Of a DNA stretch of 64,000 nucleotides, positions 26,811 to 35,252 are shown piece by piece. Source of the DNA: JASGJS01 sp047601185 (GTDB taxonomy: Bacteria; Pseudomonadota; Gammaproteobacteria; JAURND01); the NCBI GenBank assembly GCA_047601185.1, contig JASGJS010000001.1:310001-374000 (forward strand), read 5' to 3'. Below the pieces are notes generated by a model that had not been told where the DNA came from, searched no databases, and saw only the letters and a list, made by a program, of their open reading frames with translations. Position numbers and translations under genes: made by a program. Position 1 is the stretch's first letter. Every line of letters starts with the position of its first letter.

Positions 26811-27393
26811 GGATAGTCTGTTCTACAGCAGTGATAAAATGCATAAAAGCTTGCGCTTCAATTTGCGTTAATTGGGATACAATATTCTGATAGTCTGGCA
26901 TCGATTCTAAATGGGTGGAAACTTGCATCAAATGCGCTTCTTCTTCCTGTAATATACCACGAAACACCGATAAATTCGAGGCTTGCAGCACGGATTCAAA
27001 CAGTTGATAAAATTCAGTGGCTCGCTGCTCGATGATTAATGTCGTATACAAATAAGCGACCCAAGGATCTACTGTGGAAGACGCCGTTAATAAAGCACTG
27101 GCAACGGCTTTATCGACTGTTTGGATATAGTCACTGGCGTGTTGACCACACAATAAATCTTCAAGCGCATAAGTTCGGCAATGTTCAGGCGCTATTCTTA
27201 ATGCCGCACGCTTTAACACTTGAGCGTGACGCACTTCTTCGCTGATATGCGCCAGCATTTCACTGGTCAGGTGTTGTTGGGGCTGACTTTTTAGGATTTT
27301 TCGGGCGCCAATATATTCTAAGAAACTTAAGGTGTTTAGAAATTTGGCGTAGAGTACAGGGGTTTGAATGATTTTATGCAGTAAAGTTTTCAT
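26797..27393 (-). CDS. Ferritin-like diiron protein inside the biotin operon
   Basis: The 198-residue all-helical protein has the full six-ligand diiron pattern: Glu26, Glu53-x2-His56 (SEEVRHAQ), Glu122 (IEQRATEF) and Glu151-x2-His154 (EEEAHLMQ). This is the E..ExxH..E..ExxH set of ferritin-like oxidases and hydroxylases. It overlaps bioA by 20 bases and xseB by 14, so it is made with the biotin enzymes. Possible roles: a biotin-precursor oxidase replacing absent bioC/bioH, a MiaE-like tRNA hydroxylase, or an unrelated ferritin-like protein. I do not recognise a named family; the fold and ligands are visible, the role is inference. Confidence 0.75.
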   Translation of the reverse strand: MKTLLHKIIQTPVLYAKFLNTLSFLEYIGARKILKSQPQQHLTSEMLAHISEEVRHAQVLKRAALRIAPEHCRTYALEDLLCGQHASDYIQTVDKAVASALLTASSTVDPWVAYLYTTLIIEQRATEFYQLFESVLQASNLSVFRGILQEEEAHLMQVSTHLESMPDYQNIVSQLTQIEAQAFMHFITAVEQTIHEKS

Positions 27394-28660
27394 TGAGAAT
27401 GGCTTCCATCACACTATAAATTAAGTTTAATTCTGATTCTGTCACACAATAAGGCGGTACCGCATATAACACTGGCCCAATCGGGCGCAGCAACACATGA
27501 TGCGATAAGGCAAAACGCCGGATTTTCAATTTAATATCTGAAAAATAATCCGGGATATGCTGCAAATTGATGGCGCCGATCGTGCCTAAAGCGCGCGCTT
27601 GCGAGCCATTATGATGTTGGGCTAGCTGCGCGATCCACTGTTCCGTTTGTACGCTGATTCGCTGAATGGCCAATTGCGTTTCCGGCCTATGTAATAAGCG
27701 CCAGGAGGTCAAAGCAGCGGCACACGCTAAAGGATTGGCGGTATAAGAATGTCCGTGTAAAAACGCTTGTTCCACTTGAGTTGAACAAAATGCCGAAAAA
27801 ATCTCTTCGGTCACTAAAGTCGCCCCTAATGGTAGAAAACCTCCCGTCAGCCCTTTGGATAAACAAAGCAAATCAGGCTGAATACCCGCTTGTTCAAACG
27901 CAAAACAGGTCCCCGTTCGATAAAAACCTGTAAACACTTCATCACAAATCAATAAAACATTATGTTTTTTGCACAATGCAGCCACTTGTGTCAAAAATTC
28001 GACGCTGTGCATGGCCATACCGGCTGCTCCTTGCACTAAGGGCTCGATAATCAGGGCGGCATATTGTTGAGCATTTTCAGCCAAATAATGCTCTAAGGTT
28101 TGAATATGGTCGGCTGAAATAAAATCGACAGCCGGCAATAAATCCGCAAAATGACGATGGTAATGTGCTCTAGAGCTTAATGCCATGCTGCCTAAAGTAT
28201 CGCCATGAAAGGCGTTAGAAACGGAAATAAAACGATTCCGTTGCGACTGACCTAAATTTTTATGATATTGATAGGCAATTTTTAAAGCGGCTTCGACAGC
28301 AGTGGAGCCATTATCGCTATAGAAGCAGCGGCTTAATGCAGTGCCACGGGCTTTGACAGCGTTCACTAAGGTCTCTGCTAATTCAACGGCAGGCTCGTGG
28401 GTGAATCCTGCAAACATCACATGTTCTAATTGATGGGCTTGATCATAAATGGCTTGGGCCATGGCGGGGTGACCGTGGCCGTGCAAATTGACCCACCAAG
28501 ACGAAATGGCGTCCAAAATCACCTGACCATCTTGCAACATTAACCAAGCGCCTTGTCCGGCAGTTACAGGCAAACAATCCTCTTCTAATCCGTGTTGGGT
28601 ATAGGGATGCCAGATAACTTTTTTATCGCGGGCTAATAAATCTGCATCATTGTTATTCAT
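27374..28660 (-). CDS. bioA: Adenosylmethionine-8-amino-7-oxononanoate aminotransferase
   Basis: PLP enzyme converting KAPA to DAPA with SAM as amino donor. From the ATG at 28660 it has 428 residues, starting MNNNDADLLARDKKVIWHPY, with HPYTQHG, GAWLMLQDGQ, a SSWWVNLHGHGHP substrate motif and the PLP Lys in LSKGLTGG. The frame is open 47 residues further upstream, but that region is the end of bioD in another frame, and the 28660 ATG overlaps the restored bioD stop as ATGA. The diiron gene follows with overlap. Confidence 0.95.
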   Translation of the reverse strand: MNNNDADLLARDKKVIWHPYTQHGLEEDCLPVTAGQGAWLMLQDGQVILDAISSWWVNLHGHGHPAMAQAIYDQAHQLEHVMFAGFTHEPAVELAETLVNAVKARGTALSRCFYSDNGSTAVEAALKIAYQYHKNLGQSQRNRFISVSNAFHGDTLGSMALSSRAHYHRHFADLLPAVDFISADHIQTLEHYLAENAQQYAALIIEPLVQGAAGMAMHSVEFLTQVAALCKKHNVLLICDEVFTGFYRTGTCFAFEQAGIQPDLLCLSKGLTGGFLPLGATLVTEEIFSAFCSTQVEQAFLHGHSYTANPLACAAALTSWRLLHRPETQLAIQRISVQTEQWIAQLAQHHNGSQARALGTIGAINLQHIPDYFSDIKLKIRRFALSHHVLLRPIGPVLYAVPPYCVTESELNLIYSVMEAILNENFTA

Positions 28661-29312
28661 ATAAAAATCCGCCCTAAACATTCCTTTGAAAACAGCATAG
28701 GGGCAATGCGCTGAATCTCTAACGGATGAACAGATCCCAATTGTGGAATCTCCAATAATATCGGCGCTTTTAAAAAGCTTGTAGCGTCTGTGCCAACCCA
28801 ATGTCAGTGGGGCCGCTTAGTATAACACCTTTGAGAGGAATTGCAGCGCGTTGCACCGCTTCACAGGTCAGTAAGGTGTGGTTTAAGGTCCCCAATCGCG
28901 TTGAGGCCACGACCACGACAGGCAATTGCAAGTGCTGAATTAACTCGCGGAGGGTTTCGGTCGGCGTTAGAGGATTTAATAATCCGCCGGCGCCTTCGAC
29001 AACACAGGGCTGTGGTTGCTGGGCAAAATGCGTTGCGATAGCGGATAAATCAATTGCGCTACCGGCGGCTGCAGCGGCGCGCCAACCGGCCATGGGCAAA
29101 GGGAAATGATAGACGGGCCGACTGATTCTGTGTTCGGATAAATTCGCTAACAATTTCACTTCATCACAATCGGAATCCTCTCCGGTTTGAATTGGTTTAA
29201 AATACTGTAATGAATAACCATAGTGGTCCATCGCGGCAAGGATTAAACTGGAAATTAGGGTTTTACCGACGCCAGTATCAGTCGCTGACACAAAAATGCT
29301 GCAAGGTTTCAT
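28657..29312 (-). CDS. bioD: Dethiobiotin synthetase, frameshifted near the C-terminus
   Basis: Makes dethiobiotin from DAPA, CO2 and ATP. Residues 1-180 read normally: VSATDTGVGKTLISS (P-loop), FKPIQTGE, VEGAGGLLNPL. The frame then stops at TAA (28770-28772) after SGPTDIGLAQTLQAF. In the -1 frame the next bases read LKAPILLEIPQLGSVHPLEI and run to a TGA at 28657-28659 that overlaps the bioA start as ATGA. The break sits at a five-base T run (28772-28776 on the coding strand); one extra T, or a -1 slip, restores a 218-residue protein of normal length. Confidence 0.9.
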
Positions 29313-30411
29313 AGTGTTCTCGAAAAATGTGGGCGAAAGATTGTAATTGCTCCGGCGGATTGGTCCATTTGACGGTCAAGCGTAATTGCGCTGCACCAAC
29401 AGGCACAGTAGGCGGACGAATGGCGCGCACATCCCAGCCTTGCGCTTGTAATGTTTGACTGAGTTGTAAAGCCGCTTGATTTTCACCAATCATAACAGGA
29501 ACTATGGGACTTTCTGCAGCGCTGGCATTTGAAATATTCAGCCATTGTCGAAATTGTTGAGCACGTTGTCGCACTTGGACGGCACGAAATTCACCCACTT
29601 CGCCATAATAGACCAATGCTTCTTGTAATAAAATTGCTAGTGCCGGTATCGGTGCCGTAGAAAATAAAAAGGAACGCGCGGCGTTCACTAAATATTGTTT
29701 GAGTAATAGAGGACCTGCCACCCAAGCGCCAGACGCACCTAAAGCTTTACCAGCGGTATGCACTGTCGCAAACACTTTATCCTTCAACCCTAAGCTTTGG
29801 ACTAAACTGGCCCCCCACACGCCTGTAGAATGTGCCTCATCAATAATCAGCAAGGCGTCATAAGCTGCCGCCAATTCACACAACTTGGTCAAATCCGCCA
29901 GAGTACCGGTCATGCTAAATAGACTCTCGCTCACAATCAGTTTTAGGCCAGAAGCCCGACTGGCTTGCAGCTGCATTTCGAGATGAGAATAGTCTCGGTG
30001 CGGAAAGATGTTGCGCTCAGCCGGACTTAAGCGAATCCCATCGATAATGGAGGCATGGTTGAATGCATCCGAAAATACTGCGTCATCTTTTTGTAATAAA
30101 CTACTGAATAAGCCAACATTGGCTGCATAACCTGAAGAGAATAATAATGTCGCTTCCCGGCCTACAAAATCTGCCAATTGCTGTTCAGTCTGCTCATACA
30201 AAGGCAAATTCCCGCGTAATAAACGCGAGCCGGCTGCGCCTTGTGCTTGTATTTCCACTTGTAACCGTTGTAAAAATCGGGCGCGCAAATGAGGATCAAG
30301 GGCGAACCCTAAATAATCGCTAGAGGTTAAATCGATTCCTTGCGGTGTCTGCAGTTGGCGGGTCAGTCCTTGCGCCTGAAGGCGTTCAAGCCTCTGCTGG
30401 AGCTGGTACAT
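29278..30411 (-). CDS. bioF: 8-amino-7-oxononanoate synthase
   Basis: PLP enzyme joining pimeloyl-ACP or -CoA with alanine. The 377-residue protein has TSSDYLGFALDP, GAAGSRLLRGN, IIDEAHSTGVWG and the PLP Lys in HTAGKALGASGAW. Length and motifs are normal. It overlaps bioB by 26 bases and bioD by 35. No gene for making the pimeloyl chain (bioC, bioH, bioW, bioZ) is seen in the window. Confidence 0.96.
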   Translation of the reverse strand: MYQLQQRLERLQAQGLTRQLQTPQGIDLTSSDYLGFALDPHLRARFLQRLQVEIQAQGAAGSRLLRGNLPLYEQTEQQLADFVGREATLLFSSGYAANVGLFSSLLQKDDAVFSDAFNHASIIDGIRLSPAERNIFPHRDYSHLEMQLQASRASGLKLIVSESLFSMTGTLADLTKLCELAAAYDALLIIDEAHSTGVWGASLVQSLGLKDKVFATVHTAGKALGASGAWVAGPLLLKQYLVNAARSFLFSTAPIPALAILLQEALVYYGEVGEFRAVQVRQRAQQFRQWLNISNASAAESPIVPVMIGENQAALQLSQTLQAQGWDVRAIRPPTVPVGAAQLRLTVKWTNPPEQLQSFAHIFREHYETLQHFCVSD

Positions 30412-31345
30412 CCGCTGAAATACCCGTTAATTTAGCTAAAAAGGCGTAATCATCTTCCACCGCAGGATTAGGTGTAGTGAGTAATTTATCGCCTAGCCAC
30501 AGTGAATTCGCGCCAGCAAAAAAGGCTAACGTTTGCGCTTCTGGCGTTAAGCTGGCTCTGCCGGCTGATAGGCGGATCCGTGCTTTAGGGATCATGATGC
30601 GAGTCACTGCAATGGCTCTAACCAGCTCTAAAGGCTCGAGCGGTAAAGTCTGTTGTTGAGGAGTGCCTTCTACTGCGACCAATAAATTGATGGGGACGGA
30701 TTCTGGTTGAGGGTCTAAGGAAGCGAGTTCGGCAATTAACGCGCAACGATCTGTGCGACTTTCCCCTAATCCTGAAATCCCGCCCGAACATACTGTCATG
30801 CCGGCTTTACGAACATGCTGAATGGTCTTCAATCGATCATCGTAGGTGCGGGTGCTGATGATTTTAGGATAAAATTCTCGGCTGGTGTCGAGATTATGAT
30901 TATAGGCATACACACCGGCTTCTTTTAAACGCAGCGCTTGCTCTTCGGTTAACATGCCTAACGTGACACAGACTTCTAAGCCCTCGGCTTTGACAGCACG
31001 CACAATTTCTAATACCCGTTCAAATTGCTTGCCATCACTCACTTGTCGCCACGCCGCGCCCATACAAAAACGGCTGATGCCTTGTTGTTTGGCTTTTTTA
31101 GCGATTGGAATCACTTTATCGAGTTGCATGAGAGGTTCACGCGCTAAACCGGTGTCATAGTGCACGGATTGGCTGCAGTAATTGCAATCTTCAGGACAGC
31201 CGCCCGTTTTGATATTGAGGAGCTGACATTTTTGGATATCCCGCACTTCATGATGCTGCCGATGAACGGTGTGAGATTGATAGATGAGTTCTAATAACGG
31301 CTGTTCGAACAGTGCAGTGACTTGGGTTAAGCATTGAGAATCCAT
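30386..31345 (-). CDS. bioB: Biotin synthase (radical SAM)
   Basis: Inserts sulfur into dethiobiotin. The 319-residue protein has the radical-SAM cluster motif GGCPEDCNYCSQS (Cys50, Cys54, Cys57), then YNHNLDTSREFYPKI, ICSGGISGLGES-type text and the C-terminal FFAGANSLWLGDKLLTTPN. It begins at the TAATG overlap with the nadA stop and overlaps bioF by 26 bases, joining the NAD and biotin genes into one transcription unit. Confidence 0.97.
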   Translation of the reverse strand: MDSQCLTQVTALFEQPLLELIYQSHTVHRQHHEVRDIQKCQLLNIKTGGCPEDCNYCSQSVHYDTGLAREPLMQLDKVIPIAKKAKQQGISRFCMGAAWRQVSDGKQFERVLEIVRAVKAEGLEVCVTLGMLTEEQALRLKEAGVYAYNHNLDTSREFYPKIISTRTYDDRLKTIQHVRKAGMTVCSGGISGLGESRTDRCALIAELASLDPQPESVPINLLVAVEGTPQQQTLPLEPLELVRAIAVTRIMIPKARIRLSAGRASLTPEAQTLAFFAGANSLWLGDKLLTTPNPAVEDDYAFLAKLTGISADVPAPAEA

Positions 31346-32685
31346 TAAAGTTTACCCTCAGTAATTTTTATCATATTTTCCAGGGCAGTTCTGGCATGGT
31401 TCACCAGCTGCGCCTGATCTTGTTCAGCTAAACGTTGGCGTCTACCGGTAAATTCATTGACCACATCTCCCGGCTGCACAATATTATAAGGCAAAGTTTT
31501 ACCTTGGCGTAGTAAATCGAGCAAAGCGACTAAATGGGGCGGGTCATTGCGTGACATGGTAGCACAGCCGCAGCCGAGCCCCGTAGCGCCTGACAAGGGT
31601 GCGGTCCCCACATTCACCACCGAGATGCCTTGCGCCGCAGCGGCCTGGGCTAAATTTTCCACCATATGATTTTCAGTGCCTACCGCATATTTGCGCGTGC
31701 CCGCTTTATCTTGCATCACTTGTTGCCAGATAAAAGCCGTTGAACCAGCGGAATCTGCCACATCCACCACCACCTTACGGCATTCAGGATGCACCACCAC
31801 ATGGTATCCTAATTGTTGCCAATATTTCACCATCTCGGGTTGATAGAAAGTATGTACGCCACAATAGCTGCAAAATAAAATCAGCTCTGCTTCATCAAAG
31901 CGCCGCTGAGTGCTAGCATCTTGATCTGCTAAACGATAGTGAATGCCTGGTTGCCCGGCTGGCCAATACGCAATTTTTTCGGGTGGAATACCGACCCAAC
32001 CTGCGACATTTTCTCCCATATGTTGGTCGGGAATAAATAAGATTTTTTTGTTTTGCGCGCGCGCCCATTGAAAAATTTTGGTGACATTGCTGCTGGTGCA
32101 CACTGCGCCATTTTGCGCACCGGTCATGGCTTTAATGCGACCACTGGTATTCATGTAGCAGACGGGCACAATATTTTCTTTTCCATATCTGGCGTTGAGT
32201 TCTGTAAAAGCCGGTTCCACCATATAATCTTTCGCATGCATTTCCATGGTGCAGCCCGATTTAGGATTGGTGATGTACACGGTTTGTTGGGGCAACGCCA
32301 ATAAACTGATCGATTCCGCCATAAAATGCACCGCGGATTCTACAATGACGGTTTTTTCGGGCTTTTGGCGGGCAATGACAGAAAGTTGGTAGGAGTCTCC
32401 GACATATCCGCCAAATTGTTCAATCAATTTAACAATTTCGCCACCCATATAATAATGCGCCATCAGTAATAAGGAGTCACCAAAATGGTTTTGCGCTTTT
32501 TCCACATAGGGCCGCATCCAGTTGAGCACGGTGGAAATTTTTCGATCGGGTAAGGATAAGTAAGATTCGGCATAGGGGATAAATTCATTTTGATACCAAT
32601 CTAACGGATAATCGGTTTGGCACAGCGGCATATCCGCAGGAATGTGTAATTGCGTCGCTGTCGGTGAAAAATCATATTCTCGCAT
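31345..32685 (-). CDS. nadA: Quinolinate synthase
   Basis: Condenses iminoaspartate with DHAP to quinolinate, using a [4Fe-4S] cluster. The three cluster Cys lie in NPKSGCTMEMH, VHPECRKVVVD and LGCGCATMSRNDP. At 446 residues from the ATG at 32685 it is the long form, with extra N-terminal and central stretches compared with the roughly 350-residue E. coli enzyme. The ATG at 32685 has GAGAAG just upstream; an in-frame GTG at 32709 is less likely. It overlaps nadB and bioB. Confidence 0.95.
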   Translation of the reverse strand: MREYDFSPTATQLHIPADMPLCQTDYPLDWYQNEFIPYAESYLSLPDRKISTVLNWMRPYVEKAQNHFGDSLLLMAHYYMGGEIVKLIEQFGGYVGDSYQLSVIARQKPEKTVIVESAVHFMAESISLLALPQQTVYITNPKSGCTMEMHAKDYMVEPAFTELNARYGKENIVPVCYMNTSGRIKAMTGAQNGAVCTSSNVTKIFQWARAQNKKILFIPDQHMGENVAGWVGIPPEKIAYWPAGQPGIHYRLADQDASTQRRFDEAELILFCSYCGVHTFYQPEMVKYWQQLGYHVVVHPECRKVVVDVADSAGSTAFIWQQVMQDKAGTRKYAVGTENHMVENLAQAAAAQGISVVNVGTAPLSGATGLGCGCATMSRNDPPHLVALLDLLRQGKTLPYNIVQPGDVVNEFTGRRQRLAEQDQAQLVNHARTALENMIKITEGKL

Positions 32686-34267
32686 AATCTTCTCTAAAAT
32701 GTCCGCCACAACTTTCTTTGCGGCTTAAGGCTGCTCTTACAATTAATTCTGCAATCAAAATAATATTGCGTAATTCTATCAAATCTTTGGTGATCAGGTA
32801 TTTCCAATAATATTCTTCGATCATTTGGCGACGCGTTAAAATCAGCTGCAATAAATCTTTGAGCCCTGCTTCGGTGCGAACAATCCCCGCATAGGAGGTC
32901 ATTTCGCCGCGTAAACCGCGCCAATGTGCGTTGATTTGACTGGCTCGTCGCAAATCTTTGACACCTTCTGAATCCCAATCGCCTGGTAAATTGGATGGAT
33001 CGATGGGTTGATCTAACCACTGCAGGGCTTCGGCGGCGGCTAATTGCGCCATGATGCCGGCTTCAGACAGCGAATTACTGGCTAAGCGATTGGCGCCATG
33101 GAGCCCTGTGAAAGCCACCTCGCCAATGGCATAAAGCCGGGCTTTGTCGGTTCGGCCGTGAGTATTGGCTAAGATTCCACCACATAAATAATGAGCGGCG
33201 GGGACGACGGGGATCATGTCTTGGCTGATATCGATGCCTAATCCCATTAAAGTATGATAAATATTGGGGAAATGTTTTGTTAAAAAAGTTTTGGATTTAT
33301 GGGTGATATCTAAATGAACAAAGTTATGTTCGCTGTGTTCTATTTCCGTAAAAATCGCACGTGCGACCACATCACGAGTTGCCAATTCATTTTGAGCAGG
33401 TGCATAACGTTGCATAAACCGTTCACCGGTATCAGCTAATCGTAAATAACCACCTTCTCCACGTACTGCTTCCGAAATCAAGAAATTACGACAACTGGGA
33501 TGATAAAGTAAAGTCGGATGAAATTGATAAAATTCCATATGACTGACGCGCGCGCCAATGCGATAAGCCATGGCAATCCCATCGCCCGTGGCAATATCTG
33601 GGTTGGTGGTATAACGATAGGTTTTCCCTGCGCCCCCTGTTGCCAATACCACGACAGATGCAAAAAAAGTATGGATTAATCCAGTGACCACTTCCAATAA
33701 ATAGGCTCCGACCACTTCTCCCATTTGCCCGGGTTGCGGTCTTTTATGGCTGGTTAATAAACTGACGGCGAGATGTTGTTCAAATACCTGAATATTGGGA
33801 TGTTCTTTAATACGCTCCGCGAGCACTTCTATGACGGCACGACCAGTTTGATCAGCACAGTGAAAAATGCGTCGTTCCGAATGACCGCCTTCGCGCGTTA
33901 AATCAAATTGTTCTGTGGGATTTTTATCGAACTTGACGCCATATTGGATGAGACGTTGAATCAATTCGGGAGCTTTTTGAACAATCGTGTCAATGGCTTC
34001 AGTGTTGCCTAAACCGCTGCCTGCAGCAATGGTATCTGTTCTATGACTATCGAAGGAATCTGCCACGCTGGAGACTGCTGCAATACCACCTTGCGCATAA
34101 AAACTATTCGACTCCAATAATTGGGTTTTACAAATGAGTGCAATGCGGGCGTGTGGACGTAAACGCGATAATTCTAGACAATACATCAGCCCTGCTATGC
34201 CAGTCCCAATGACTAGCACGTCAAAAAATGCTCGTTGTCCGCGTTGTGAAATAGATTGCATATTCAT
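32672..34267 (-). CDS. nadB: L-aspartate oxidase
   Basis: Flavoenzyme oxidising L-aspartate to iminoaspartate for NAD synthesis. The 531-residue protein has the FAD fold VLVIGTGIAGLMYCLELS, SFYAQGGIAAV, EGGHSERRIFHC, VVLATGGAGK and HGANRLASNSLSE, all typical of NadB. Length is normal. The start overlaps the nadC stop as ATGA, and its 3' end overlaps nadA by 14 bases. Confidence 0.97.
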   Translation of the reverse strand: MNMQSISQRGQRAFFDVLVIGTGIAGLMYCLELSRLRPHARIALICKTQLLESNSFYAQGGIAAVSSVADSFDSHRTDTIAAGSGLGNTEAIDTIVQKAPELIQRLIQYGVKFDKNPTEQFDLTREGGHSERRIFHCADQTGRAVIEVLAERIKEHPNIQVFEQHLAVSLLTSHKRPQPGQMGEVVGAYLLEVVTGLIHTFFASVVVLATGGAGKTYRYTTNPDIATGDGIAMAYRIGARVSHMEFYQFHPTLLYHPSCRNFLISEAVRGEGGYLRLADTGERFMQRYAPAQNELATRDVVARAIFTEIEHSEHNFVHLDITHKSKTFLTKHFPNIYHTLMGLGIDISQDMIPVVPAAHYLCGGILANTHGRTDKARLYAIGEVAFTGLHGANRLASNSLSEAGIMAQLAAAEALQWLDQPIDPSNLPGDWDSEGVKDLRRASQINAHWRGLRGEMTSYAGIVRTEAGLKDLLQLILTRRQMIEEYYWKYLITKDLIELRNIILIAELIVRAALSRKESCGGHFREDYARI

Positions 34268-35127
34268 TTTACATAGGTATACATCGACAAATCGACTTGT
34301 CCAGCGCCATACGTTAACTCTCCCACAGACGCATAATCAACCCCTGTTTCCGCAATTTCTACAATATTGTGCAAACGAATATTGCCTGAAGCTTCTGTTT
34401 GATAATAACCTCGACAAGCTGACACAGCCTGTCGCAAATCCTCTAATGACATATTGTCTAATAAAACTTGATGGACTTTGTGGCGCCCTAATTGCAAAAC
34501 CGTTTCTAATTCTGTCAGATTGCGCACTTCAACAATGGTTTTTATCGCGGGATTTTCCGGCAATCGGGCTAACACATCTGTCATGGTGCCGACTAAATCT
34601 ACATGCGTATCTTTTACCATGACGGCATCATATAAGCCGTGGCGATGGTTGACGCCGCCCCCACACGCGACCGCGTATTTTTCCAGATGTCTTAAGCCGG
34701 GTGTGGTTTTGCGCGTGTCTAAAATTTTTAATTGGGTATGCGCTACCGCTGCGACATAGCGTGCGGTTAAGGTGGCAATAGCACTTAAATGGCGCAGTAA
34801 ATTTAAAGCTAATCGCTCAGCTTTTAATAACACGCTTGCCTGAGCAGACACTTGCAGTATTTCAGCATCTGGCGCCGCCCATTGTCCATCTTGCATTGAA
34901 AAATGAAAAGTGGTCTCAGCATCTAATCGACGCAATAAATATTCTACGCAATGCAATCCACAAATGATCACAGCTTGCGGATGTTTAGAGCGAAAAACTG
35001 CCGAACCTAGCATAGATTGATCTAACAACAGCAGTGAGGTGACATCCTGCTGTTGCTGTCCCAAATCTTCTAGTAATCCTAATTCCAAAATCATATGATC
35101 AATAGGGTTTAACATTTCTAAAGACAT
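34264..35127 (-). CDS. nadC: Nicotinate-nucleotide pyrophosphorylase (quinolinate phosphoribosyltransferase)
   Basis: Turns quinolinate and PRPP into nicotinate mononucleotide. The 287-residue protein has DTRKTTPGLRHLEKYAVACG, NHRHGLYDAVMVKDTHV and the C-terminal IAETGVDYASVGELTYGAG, which hold the substrate-binding residues. It heads the nadC-nadB-nadA-bioB-bioF-bioD-bioA run; the promoter should lie in 35128-35252, where a family B repeat sits. Confidence 0.96.
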   Translation of the reverse strand: MSLEMLNPIDHMILELGLLEDLGQQQQDVTSLLLLDQSMLGSAVFRSKHPQAVIICGLHCVEYLLRRLDAETTFHFSMQDGQWAAPDAEILQVSAQASVLLKAERLALNLLRHLSAIATLTARYVAAVAHTQLKILDTRKTTPGLRHLEKYAVACGGGVNHRHGLYDAVMVKDTHVDLVGTMTDVLARLPENPAIKTIVEVRNLTELETVLQLGRHKVHQVLLDNMSLEDLRQAVSACRGYYQTEASGNIRLHNIVEIAETGVDYASVGELTYGAGQVDLSMYTYVK

Positions 35128-35140
35128 TTATTTCTCTGTA

Positions 35141-35242
35141 AAGTTTTGCTTCCTGCAGACTGGATCCCCGCATCCCTGCGAGGACGACGCCTCCCGCCTT
35201 ATTTTAAGTTCAAGCTCCCCTTAGGATGTGCTGAATTGATAC
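35141..35242. repeat. Family B repeat, partial copy
   Basis: TTTTGCTTCCTGCAGACTGG, then GATCCCCGCATCCCTGCGAG and GACGACGCCTCCCGCC, ending GGATGTGCTGAATTGATAC. It matches the middle and right arm of the full element at 46179-46376. It fills most of the gap between nadC and the O-antigen ligase gene and therefore overlaps the likely promoter region of the NAD/biotin run. Confidence 0.75.
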
Positions 35243-35252
35243 AATTCTTTAA

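Noticed and set aside
26797..27393. Calling the diiron protein MiaE
   Set aside because: The ligand pattern fits, but the EARSxERF and SEARHF motifs typical of MiaE are not clearly present, so the name is withheld.
28661..28801. 47-residue N-terminal extension of BioA
   Set aside because: The segment is the bioD C-terminus read in another frame; BioA homologues start near 28660.
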